DNA from: Candidatus Latescibacterota bacterium
Lineage (GTDB): Bacteria > Latescibacterota > UBA2968
DNA length: 64,000 nt
Direction of reading: 5' to 3'
Assembly (NCBI GenBank): GCA_022823725.1
Contig: JAJEHL010000007.1
Coordinates: 1 to 64,000 of the forward strand
Part shown: positions 8,399 through 16,403 of the stretch, one piece after another
Layout of the letters: each line of letters opens with the position of its first letter
How positions within the stretch are numbered: the stretch's first letter is position 1
The notes under the pieces: generated by a model
What the model was told of the DNA's origin: nothing
What the model saw: the letters and a program-made list of their open reading frames with translations, nothing else
Database searches by the model: none
Translations under genes and position numbers: made by a program

Positions 8399-10573
8399 AT
8401 GAACAGATTGTTAAAACCGCTGGTCGGAACCGCTTTTGCACTTGTAGCTCTGGTCTTTTTTGGTCAGCCAACCGAAGTGCAGGCGCAGGCAGAACTAATG
8501 TGGCTGGATGTGGGTGATTATCACTATCGATACGCATCGACAGGCACAGAGCCTTCAATCACAAGCCCCCCATTTCGGGCACGTGTGAAATACTGGCCCG
8601 GTATTTATGCTCGAGAAGGTGGCACGCATGTGCGCAGCCGCCATTATATCGGAGTAAAAGATTTTATCGATGAAAATGGACAAGCCTGGCCGTTCAAAGT
8701 CGCCCGTGCGGGACCTCGCGTATTTGACCTGGGCGAACACTTTGCATTGCCCATGGAACTGATTGGCAAGTTTGATAAACCCGACGTGTTTGTCGATGGG
8801 TTTCAATCTTTTTCCCGGCCCACAGTATTGACCCGCGTCGATCCTTCTATTCCATCAGATCGCATGATCATTCGCGGTGCCCATAGCAATGTGGGCATTA
8901 CCTGGGAAGAGAAGATATACGCATTCTCAACCCCGTATCACGACGACTATCACATCCGAGAAATGACCTGGACCAATACGGGCAATGTCGATGCCGATGA
9001 AGAGATCGAATTGCCCGATCAAACCGCGAACGAGATGATGTTGTCCTTTGCCGCTAAAGAGCATCTCTGGGGCCCTCGCGGGGTTACGGGTGCGGGTGTC
9101 TCCGGTACAATGTGGGATTATGTGGGCGACGGCAAAGAAGATGTGGGCAAATGGGAAGGCATACGCGCCACGCTCGGCTGGATCGGCAATGGTACGAATG
9201 TGTCCTTCCTGAACCGCATTGGAGGTCCTATCTGGCGAGGTGGGCGCGGAAATGCGAATTATCGGATTACAGAAGGCGATTCCATCGGTCGGCTCGGTGG
9301 TGCTTATATGCTGACCCGCGCGATCTTGCACGCAGATACAAGCCCAACAGATCCGACGAATGATCAGGGCCAGCCCCGAACTACGGGCTTCACCCGAGGC
9401 GGCGACTCGATTACCAACCCGTCGTTTGGCGATGCCGAACAGATGGCAGACACCTACCATTTTATGCATCCGGACCTGAGCTATGCCGAGTATGGCAACC
9501 CGGGCACCGATGGGCACTTTTTCCCGCACGAAGCCGACCGTTCAGCGCCGCCGGAGCCTGCGGGTCCTTTCGATTCGGAATCGTGGTACGAACGCATGGG
9601 GGCGCAAACTGATGTCTCTCGCATGAGGAGTGGAGGTATGGTGCCAGCGTTTGCTTTTGGTCCCTACACACTACCTCCGGGCGAAAGTGTCAGTATCGTC
9701 TGGCTTGAAGGCATGTATGGGCTGGACCGGGATGTGGCTGTTGCAGTGGGCACGGCTTACAAAAATTCGGGTTATGACGATACACTGCCCATTACCTATG
9801 AGGGCCAGACCCACACGAAAAATCGCTGGGTGCTGGGCACCCGGGATTCGATCTATCACATGATCCGCAGAGCCACGGCAAACTGGCAATCGGGCTATAA
9901 TATTCCGCATCCCCCACTGCCACCCAGAGTTTTTAATGTGCAGTCTGGTTCTGATCAAATTGTGCTTTCCTGGGAGACCTTTGCCAATGCCAATCACACG
10001 GGTTTTGAGATCTGGCGTACGCGCAATTTTTATGAAGGCAATGTGGATGACCGGTGGGAATACCAATTGATCGCCACCCTGGGGGCAGAGGCACGCGAAT
10101 ACGCAGACACGGACGTGGTGCGCGGCATCAGTTATTTCTACTATATCCAATCCGTAGGACAGGTGAACAGCGATGGAACTGGACTCACGCCCACCGGCAT
10201 GGTGATGAAAAGCAGCCGGTATTATACGCAGACCTATGATCCCGCGTTCTTGAAACGCCCGGCTGGCACCTCGCTGATGGAAGTGCGCGTTGTACCAAAT
10301 CCATACGTACTGGAAGCCGACCAGAATATTCGATTCCCAGACCAGCAGGACAAGCTGGCATTCTTCGAAATACCCGGGGAATGCACCATCCAGATTTTCA
10401 GCGAACTGGGAGAATCGATCTTCACCATTGAGCACACAGACGGCACAGGGGATGAATTTTGGAACCTGACCACAGAATCGAATCAGGTGATTACAAGTGG
10501 CATTTATTTTGCCGTGATCACAGACCTTCAGACCGGCGATAAGATAATCAAAAAATTCGTCGTTATTCGTTAA
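8399..10573 (+). CDS. Secreted protein with fibronectin III-like and type IX-like C-terminal sorting domains
   Basis: 724 residues from the ATG at 8399, which has CAGGAG upstream; an in-frame ATG 30 bases earlier lacks one. Residues 1-31 are a signal peptide ending QAQA. The central part (about 32-500) is not recognised. At about 505-590 a fibronectin III-like domain is visible (VLSWETFANANHTGFEIWR). The last 95 residues (from EVRVVPNPYVLE to IIKKFVVIR) match the Por/FlgD-type C-terminal domain, with the usual SGIYFAVI strand. Such proteins are typically exported by the type IX system or anchored at the surface. It lies between the TonB receptor and a PorV-like gene and may bind or process the receptor's ligand. 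Confidence 0.75.
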   Translation: MNRLLKPLVGTAFALVALVFFGQPTEVQAQAELMWLDVGDYHYRYASTGTEPSITSPPFRARVKYWPGIYAREGGTHVRSRHYIGVKDFIDENGQAWPFKVARAGPRVFDLGEHFALPMELIGKFDKPDVFVDGFQSFSRPTVLTRVDPSIPSDRMIIRGAHSNVGITWEEKIYAFSTPYHDDYHIREMTWTNTGNVDADEEIELPDQTANEMMLSFAAKEHLWGPRGVTGAGVSGTMWDYVGDGKEDVGKWEGIRATLGWIGNGTNVSFLNRIGGPIWRGGRGNANYRITEGDSIGRLGGAYMLTRAILHADTSPTDPTNDQGQPRTTGFTRGGDSITNPSFGDAEQMADTYHFMHPDLSYAEYGNPGTDGHFFPHEADRSAPPEPAGPFDSESWYERMGAQTDVSRMRSGGMVPAFAFGPYTLPPGESVSIVWLEGMYGLDRDVAVAVGTAYKNSGYDDTLPITYEGQTHTKNRWVLGTRDSIYHMIRRATANWQSGYNIPHPPLPPRVFNVQSGSDQIVLSWETFANANHTGFEIWRTRNFYEGNVDDRWEYQLIATLGAEAREYADTDVVRGISYFYYIQSVGQVNSDGTGLTPTGMVMKSSRYYTQTYDPAFLKRPAGTSLMEVRVVPNPYVLEADQNIRFPDQQDKLAFFEIPGECTIQIFSELGESIFTIEHTDGTGDEFWNLTTESNQVITSGIYFAVITDLQTGDKIIKKFVVIR

Positions 10574-10588
10574 GAATGGAGTATTTCA

Positions 10589-11644
10589 ATGACCAAAAAA
10601 TTTCTTACTTATGTCGCGCTGAGTCTGATTTGTCTGACGCCGCTCTATGCACAGGACCCGGTGGATACGACAGATCCAGACGATCTTCCCGTGCCCGAAC
10701 CGGGACAGGATCTTCCGCGCGAACGCCGCGCACAAGCGGGCTTTAAGTTTTTGAGTGTATCGCCCGATGCGCGTGCCGCCGCCATGGGCGATGCGTATTC
10801 CGCATTGAGAGTGGGGGCATCGGCGATGTTTTACAACCCCGCATCAATGGCGTATGCCACTCGCAAATTTCAACTCTCAGCCGGTCAGATCCAGTGGATT
10901 GCAGATGTGACCTACAACATGGGTAGTGTCGCATTGAATACAGATTGGGGCGTTTTCGGGTTGTCAATGGTTTCCGTCGATTACGGCGATTTTGAGCGCA
11001 CCATTCGCGCAGACAACGAAAAGGGATTCCTCGACGTGGGCACGTATAGCCCATCTGCCTGGGCAATCGGACTCGGTTATGCTCGCGCAATTACCGACCG
11101 CTTTTCTGTGGGCGGAAATATACGCATCGCCAAGCAATCCTTCGGCAATGTTCCCGTGGGGCTTGAAGGTGCAGAACCTGTAAATAAATCTTTTGACGAG
11201 CGCTCGACCATTGTCGATTTTGGCGTACTCTACTGGACGGGATATAAGAGCCTGACATTGGCGCTGAACACGCGAAATTTCTCTCAGGAAAACAAGTATA
11301 GCGAAGAGAGTTTCGAATTGCCGCTGACATTCCGCATGGGGTTGGCGATGGATCTGATCGATCTCACGGATATGGACAAGGATACCCATTCCATAATTCT
11401 ATCGGTAGATACCGAGCGCCCGCGCGACTTTTCCGAACAAATCAAGATCGGGGTGGATTATACGCTTATGAAAACCCTGTCTTTGCGCGCCGGATATGTG
11501 ACGCCAACCGATGAGCAGGGTATCTCGCTGGGCGTCGGTTTTGGCCGCGACCTGGGCAGCGTGGATCTGCGCGTGGATTATGCGTACACCGATTTTGGCG
11601 TATTTGACACTGTCAACCGCTTGACGCTTCAGGCGGGCTTTTAG
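10589..11644 (+). CDS. PorV/PorQ-family outer-membrane protein
   Basis: 351 residues with a signal peptide (residues 1-22, ending LYAQ). The diagnostic N-terminal segment is present: AGFKFLSVSPDARAAAMGDA followed by AMFYNPASMA. The rest is a FadL-like beta-barrel ending RLTLQAGF. In Bacteroidota, PorV shuttles type IX cargo to the attachment complex; other FCB lineages carry many such paralogues beside secreted proteins. The gene follows the sorting-domain protein by 15 bases and ends at a strong terminator, so the receptor, cargo and PorV-like genes form one operon. Specific pairing with the upstream protein is inferred. Confidence 0.85.
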   Translation: MTKKFLTYVALSLICLTPLYAQDPVDTTDPDDLPVPEPGQDLPRERRAQAGFKFLSVSPDARAAAMGDAYSALRVGASAMFYNPASMAYATRKFQLSAGQIQWIADVTYNMGSVALNTDWGVFGLSMVSVDYGDFERTIRADNEKGFLDVGTYSPSAWAIGLGYARAITDRFSVGGNIRIAKQSFGNVPVGLEGAEPVNKSFDERSTIVDFGVLYWTGYKSLTLALNTRNFSQENKYSEESFELPLTFRMGLAMDLIDLTDMDKDTHSIILSVDTERPRDFSEQIKIGVDYTLMKTLSLRAGYVTPTDEQGISLGVGFGRDLGSVDLRVDYAYTDFGVFDTVNRLTLQAGF

Positions 11645-11664
11645 TCTCTATCCCCGCCATTTTG

Positions 11665-11698
11665 AAAAGGGAGCCTGTTTTGACCGGCTCCCTTTTTT
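11665..11698 (+). terminator. Intrinsic terminator after the PorV-like gene
   Basis: The stem GGGAGCC/GGCTCCC (11669-11675 with 11686-11692) is extended by A-T pairs, has a ten-base loop and is followed by six T. It closes the receptor-cargo-PorV operon. Confidence 0.85.
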
Positions 11699-11733
11699 GC
11701 GTGAAGTCCACAGGCTAAACTCTATCCCCTACC

Positions 11734-13704
11734 ATGGCAGAATCCACACAAAATATTCAGACCCAAAAGCCGAGTCACAGGGGTTTGCGTACGTATCGAA
11801 CCGCTGTTGCGTCGGTCGCCATGATCCTGGTCAGTGTGCTGTGGAATGAATGGATGCCGTATTACACATCGGGATCCAATATCAGCCGGAGCCATTTTCC
11901 CGTAGCACTCTACTATCCCTTCTTGGTCTTGTGTATATACAACTTGCTGGCAAATCATCGGCGGTCTGCCTGGGCATTGACGCGGTCGGAATTGCTGGTG
12001 GTCATGGCGTCTGGGCTGGTCGGCATCTCGGTGTCTTACGACGGAATCAGCGGACACCTGATCGGCGTGGTAGCCGCGCCTTATTATTTTGCCTCAACGG
12101 AAAACGGCTGGACCACGTACTTGCTCGAACACATCCCGAACTGGCTGGTGCCGACCAATGCGGGCGAAGAGATGACGCGGTTTTACGAGGGCGGAAAGGG
12201 AACATTCCCCTGGCGCGTATGGGTCGCACCGATATTCTGGTGGACGTGTTTTTTGGGCGCGATGGGATTTGCGGTATTCAGCGTCGTGGTGATTTTGCGA
12301 AAGCAATGGGTGGATTACGAACGGTTGGCATATCCGCTTGTCGAGGTGGGAAGTCTGCTGACCGAGACCGAGCCGGGTGGCACGCTGGAAAAAATGCTTC
12401 GGTCCCCATTATTCTGGATCGCGTTTGGCCTTGTGATGGCGTTAAAGCTGTGGAATATCGGATCTTATTTTTCGCCTGCATTCCCACATATCTCCATTGA
12501 GGGAATGAACTGGCGGGCTTTTCCCGATTTTCCCGCATTGCCCTTTCGCCTCAGTTTTTACGCCATAGGTTTTGGCTATTTTGCGCGATTAGATGTGTTG
12601 TTCAGTGTGTGGTTTTTTATCGTCTTGACGGCATTTCAGATCTATGCCTCAAATATTTTTGGATATCCCCTCGGTTCATCCAGTCTGCACTGGGAAAATG
12701 AGCTATTAAACTGGCAGAGCATGGGCGCACTCATTTTTCTCGCGGTGTGGGGCTTGTGGATGGCGCGCGCACATTTGAAGGCCGTGTGGCGCAAAGCGTG
12801 GGACCCGAGTTGTGAAATAGATGACCGCGGAGAATTGTTATCATATCGCACGGCTGTATTTGGCCTTGTGCTCTCGCTCGTATTTGCAACGTGCTGGCTG
12901 GTCGCAACCGGCATGGCAGTGTGGGTTGCGATAGTATTTTTAATTCTGGCAATGTTGTTATTTTTGGGCCTGGCACGCGCTGTGTCCGAGTTGGGTCTGG
13001 TCTATGCCTATTATCGGTTGGAACCAAATGACGCGGTCGTGCAGGCATTCGGCTCGGCATCTATCATGGGGATTTCGAGCATTACCGCGCTGGCATTTAT
13101 GCGGGTATTCAATTTTTTTCCCGATATCGGCAAAGGCTTTTTGATGCCGTCGTTTTCCCAGGCGGTGAAAGCAGTGGATAAGACCGTAGCCCCCCGGCGA
13201 ATCACAGGCGTGATCTGGGCGTCGCTCGCCGTGGGCTTTGTGATTTCGATTGTCAACACGCTCTACTTGAGTTATGAATACGGGGCTTATAATCTGGGCA
13301 ATATGGGCCTCAAACACGTTGGCCCGAGGGCATTTGATTTTGCGATGAACGCAATCCGCAATCCCCTGGGTCTCGGCGGCGATGGCCGCGTGATGTGGGC
13401 GGGAGTTGGCGCCGGTACAATGGCGATTTTGACCGTCATTCGCTACTGGATCCCCGCCTGGCCCCTGCATCCAATTGGTCTGGCCATGCAAGGGAACTAC
13501 GGCGTGAGTAAAACCGTATTCTCGGTATTTATCGTGTGGGCAATCAAAGTTGTTGTGATGAAGATGGGCGGTGTGCAGCTATACGAAAAAGGAAAACCGT
13601 TTTTCATTGGCCTGCTGGCAGCGCAAGCGTTCAGCACGGGGCTGGTATTTGTCATAGATTGCATCTGGTTCCCCTTGCAGGGACATAATGTACACAATTT
13701 TTAG
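11734..13704 (+). CDS. DUF6785/DUF6784-type polytopic membrane protein (copy 1)
   Basis: 656 residues with about 12-14 hydrophobic helices, starting with a helix that contains VLWNEWMPYYTSGSNISRSH, which resembles the N-terminus of the DUF6785 family. Other marks are the KQWVDYERLAYPL loop and the conserved C-terminal GLAMQGNYGVSKTVFS segment. The function is unknown; the size and topology resemble a transporter of the oligopeptide-transporter type, but this is a guess. It is followed seven bases later by a phosphotriesterase-family gene. A second copy (16404-18362) has the same architecture and a nearly identical C-terminus. No Shine-Dalgarno is obvious. Confidence 0.75.
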   Translation: MAESTQNIQTQKPSHRGLRTYRTAVASVAMILVSVLWNEWMPYYTSGSNISRSHFPVALYYPFLVLCIYNLLANHRRSAWALTRSELLVVMASGLVGISVSYDGISGHLIGVVAAPYYFASTENGWTTYLLEHIPNWLVPTNAGEEMTRFYEGGKGTFPWRVWVAPIFWWTCFLGAMGFAVFSVVVILRKQWVDYERLAYPLVEVGSLLTETEPGGTLEKMLRSPLFWIAFGLVMALKLWNIGSYFSPAFPHISIEGMNWRAFPDFPALPFRLSFYAIGFGYFARLDVLFSVWFFIVLTAFQIYASNIFGYPLGSSSLHWENELLNWQSMGALIFLAVWGLWMARAHLKAVWRKAWDPSCEIDDRGELLSYRTAVFGLVLSLVFATCWLVATGMAVWVAIVFLILAMLLFLGLARAVSELGLVYAYYRLEPNDAVVQAFGSASIMGISSITALAFMRVFNFFPDIGKGFLMPSFSQAVKAVDKTVAPRRITGVIWASLAVGFVISIVNTLYLSYEYGAYNLGNMGLKHVGPRAFDFAMNAIRNPLGLGGDGRVMWAGVGAGTMAILTVIRYWIPAWPLHPIGLAMQGNYGVSKTVFSVFIVWAIKVVVMKMGGVQLYEKGKPFFIGLLAAQAFSTGLVFVIDCIWFPLQGHNVHNF

Positions 13705-13710
13705 AGTGCA

Positions 13711-14739
13711 ATGATTACTCGAAGAACATTTATACAACAAAGCCTCGCTACTGCGGGTGCATTGGCAATTGCACCGTCGGCTCTGGCGTCAAAACCACAG
13801 GTGATGACTGTGACGGGACCAATAACACCCGAGCAGATGGGGTTCACCCTCCCCCACGAACACATCATGTCCATTTTTGGTGGACAACCGGTCAAAGTGG
13901 CGCAATACGACAAAGAAAAATTATTCGCCAGGGTTATCCCCTATCTCAAAATGCTAAAAGTATTTGGCGTGCAAACGATTTGTGAATGCACGGGGGCTTA
14001 TTTTGGACGGCGCGTGGATTTGCTCCGGCGCATCTCACGAGAAACCGGGATGCAAATACTGACCAATACCGGATACTTTGGCGCAGCACACGATCGCTAT
14101 GTGCCTGCACACGCCTTTGAAGAAACGGCTGATCAAATTGCCCAACGCTGGATTGATGAGTGGGAAAACGGGATTGATGGGACGGATATTCGCCCGGGAT
14201 TTATCAAAATTGGCGTTGACCCCGGCATGCCATCCGACATAGACAAAAAACTCATTTTAGCAGCGGGCAAAACCCATCAAAAAACGGGTCTAACAATTGT
14301 CTCGCACACAAGTGGCAGCACAGATGCGGCCGTCGAGCAGGTGGCGATGCTCGAACAAATGGGTGTACCCCCAGAAGCCTGGGTCTGGGCACACGCACAA
14401 CGCGTCAAAGATCCCGCCGACCTGACCCCCATAGCGCAGGCAGGTGCGTGGATCGGACTGGATAGTATTCGCGACGAAACCCTCAATGAACATCTCGATG
14501 TGCTGCGCCACATGAGAAGATTTGGCGTGTTGCCCCGGGTTTTGCTTTCTCACGACGGCAATTCATTTGGATATGGCGACCGTCCTTTTAAGCCTTATAA
14601 TGCCATCTTTGACCAATTTATCCCATTAATGCGAAAAGCGAACTTTACCGATGAAGACATTCACCAGATCACAGTCAAAAATCCACAAGAAGCATTTGCC
14701 ATTCGGGTTCGCGAAGTACAGCAAGATGACTACGAATAA
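13711..14739 (+). CDS. Tat-exported phosphotriesterase-family metal-dependent hydrolase
   Basis: 342 residues. The N-terminus ITRRTFIQQSLATAGALA is a twin-arginine signal, so the folded enzyme should be exported. The amidohydrolase-fold metal ligands are all present: H49 and H51 (TLPHEHIMS), K166 as the likely carboxylated bridging lysine (GFIKIGVDPG), H199 (SHTSGST), H228 (WAHAQRV) and D282 (LSHDGNS). Family members include phosphotriesterases and lactonases; lactone or phosphodiester hydrolysis is plausible but not decided. It sits between two DUF6785-type genes and upstream of a GPH symporter, which favours a role in uptake and use of a sugar-derived compound. Confidence 0.85.
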   Translation: MITRRTFIQQSLATAGALAIAPSALASKPQVMTVTGPITPEQMGFTLPHEHIMSIFGGQPVKVAQYDKEKLFARVIPYLKMLKVFGVQTICECTGAYFGRRVDLLRRISRETGMQILTNTGYFGAAHDRYVPAHAFEETADQIAQRWIDEWENGIDGTDIRPGFIKIGVDPGMPSDIDKKLILAAGKTHQKTGLTIVSHTSGSTDAAVEQVAMLEQMGVPPEAWVWAHAQRVKDPADLTPIAQAGAWIGLDSIRDETLNEHLDVLRHMRRFGVLPRVLLSHDGNSFGYGDRPFKPYNAIFDQFIPLMRKANFTDEDIHQITVKNPQEAFAIRVREVQQDDYE

Positions 14740-14754
14740 CAACCGGAGAGACTC

Positions 14755-14841
14755 ATGAACCGACGCGAATTTATCAAACAAACTGCCGTGGCGACCGTTG
14801 CAATGCCATCGCTCCTTCGGGCACAATCAGATATCGCGTGA
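14755..14841 (+). pseudogene. Orphan Tat signal peptide, remnant of a deleted gene
   Basis: After a GGAGAG ribosome-binding site, ATG at 14755 opens a 28-residue reading frame that is a complete twin-arginine signal (MNRREFIKQTAVATVAMPSL) and stops at once after the cleavage region. It looks like the 5' end of a gene similar in type to its Tat-exported neighbour, whose body has been lost. A second short frame follows in another phase (14846-14941). Confidence 0.6.
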
Positions 14842-14845
14842 AGGC

Positions 14846-14941
14846 ATGCGCTTTGATGGGTGTTTTACCTCCACGTCAATTGCCCATGTAAATCCGGCAT
14901 CGGCAAAAAATAAGCTGTATCGAGAAGTTCAAGATAAATAA
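14846..14941 (+). pseudogene. Possible 3' fragment of the deleted Tat-signal gene
   Basis: A 31-residue frame, MRFDGCFTSTSIAHVN...LYREVQDK, has an ordinary amino-acid mix and lies +1 relative to the preceding Tat-signal fragment. It ends just before the ribosome-binding site of the symporter gene. I read it as the other end of a gene that suffered an internal deletion. It might instead be a chance frame; I do not recognise the family. Confidence 0.3.
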
Positions 14942-14957
14942 AAGACAGGAGAATTTT

Positions 14958-16394
14958 GTGTCCACAAGTAAAACAGATCAAAAATCAGCACCCTGGGGCG
15001 AGGGCGAACCCATTGGACGTGAGTATCCGTCGATACCACTGCTCGAAAAAATCGCTTATGGCGTCGGTGTCTTGCCGATGAATACAAGTGTCAATTCGAT
15101 CAAAAAGCTCTCAGGTCCCATTTTTAATATTACGCTGGGCATGCATCCATCTAACGTTGGCACTGTCCTGTTGCTCTCCCGGGGCTGGGATGCGATTACC
15201 GATCCCTTTATGGGATGGCTTTCGGACAACACAAAATCTCGTTGGGGGCGGCGCAGACCCTATCTCTTGTTGGGCGCTATTTTGACAGCCATTGGCTACG
15301 CAATCATTTTGAATGTGCCCCAGGGACTGAGTCAAGACGCACTGTTTGCGTATTTTCTAATTGGCAGCCTGGCGCTCTATACCTGTGTCACCATTTTACA
15401 GGTATCCTACAACAGCCTGGGCTTTGAACTGAGCCACAACTATCACGAGCGAACAAATATCTTTGCGTACCGCTCGTTTTTCCAGCAGATCAGCACCATT
15501 CTCGTGGGCTATCTCTTCTATTTTTGTACACTCGATATTTTTGGCGACACCATGACGGGAGCCAAATATGTCGGCATTGGCGTTGGACTGGTCATTTTTT
15601 TATTTTTGTTGCCCACTGTTTTTCTCGTGCGCGAAGGCCACTCAGAACAGGCGGCCAAACAGGAAAAAGTACCCGTCTGGTGGGCTATTAAAACAACCCT
15701 GAAGACCAAACCATTTCTGGTTCTCAGCGGCTTGACAGTCGTAACCATTTTTGGTGGTAATTTCACACTGGCATTAGGGCCTTATGTCAATATCTATCAC
15801 GTTGCTCAAGGCGATGTAAAATTTGGAGCCGAGATACAGGGACACGCAATTCTCATCGGAACCATCGTGTCCTTCGCCGCCATTCCCTTATTGGCCTATT
15901 TGTCCCCTCGGATCGGAAAGATCAAAACCCTTGGTATTTCAATCTCCTCCCTTCTGCTGGGTTCTATTTTGAAGTGGTTTTGCTATACGCCAGCAATGCC
16001 CTATTTGCAACTCATCGTACAGCCTTTTATCCGCATCGGCGAAATGGGCTTCTGGCTCATTATTACGTCGATGAAAGCCGATATCTGCGATTGGGACGAG
16101 TGGAAAACCGGCTTTCGACGCGAAGGCATGTACGGTGCGGCAACGGGCTGGTTTCAAAAAGTGACACAAGCGACCACATTCGCGCTCGGGCAGGGATATA
16201 TTCTGGCAATCATCGGATTTGACGCTACAAAAGGTGTGGCACAAGATCCTGGCGTAATGTTCTGGATGCGCTTTCTCTTTGCCGTATTGCCCGCGATCCT
16301 GGCCATAGCGGGATTGATCTTGTTGAAATTTTATGAAATCGACGACGAAAAAGCCAAAGAGATCAAGGCAGATCTGGATAAACGAAATAACTAA
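14958..16394 (+). CDS. GPH-family (MFS) sugar:cation symporter
   Basis: 478 residues, GTG start with ACAGGAG eight bases upstream. The glycoside-pentoside-hexuronide:cation symporter signature is clear: SRGWDAITDPFMGWLSD followed by RWGRRRPYLLLGA, then about twelve helices and FMKADICDWDE-like residues in the second half (SMKADICDWDEWKTGFRREG). Members such as MelB and UidP bring in glycosides, pentosides or hexuronides with Na+ or H+. Placed between the Tat hydrolase and the second DUF6785-type gene, it probably carries the product of periplasmic hydrolysis across the inner membrane. Confidence 0.9.
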   Translation: MSTSKTDQKSAPWGEGEPIGREYPSIPLLEKIAYGVGVLPMNTSVNSIKKLSGPIFNITLGMHPSNVGTVLLLSRGWDAITDPFMGWLSDNTKSRWGRRRPYLLLGAILTAIGYAIILNVPQGLSQDALFAYFLIGSLALYTCVTILQVSYNSLGFELSHNYHERTNIFAYRSFFQQISTILVGYLFYFCTLDIFGDTMTGAKYVGIGVGLVIFLFLLPTVFLVREGHSEQAAKQEKVPVWWAIKTTLKTKPFLVLSGLTVVTIFGGNFTLALGPYVNIYHVAQGDVKFGAEIQGHAILIGTIVSFAAIPLLAYLSPRIGKIKTLGISISSLLLGSILKWFCYTPAMPYLQLIVQPFIRIGEMGFWLIITSMKADICDWDEWKTGFRREGMYGAATGWFQKVTQATTFALGQGYILAIIGFDATKGVAQDPGVMFWMRFLFAVLPAILAIAGLILLKFYEIDDEKAKEIKADLDKRNN

Positions 16395-16403
16395 GAGAAA
16401 ATC

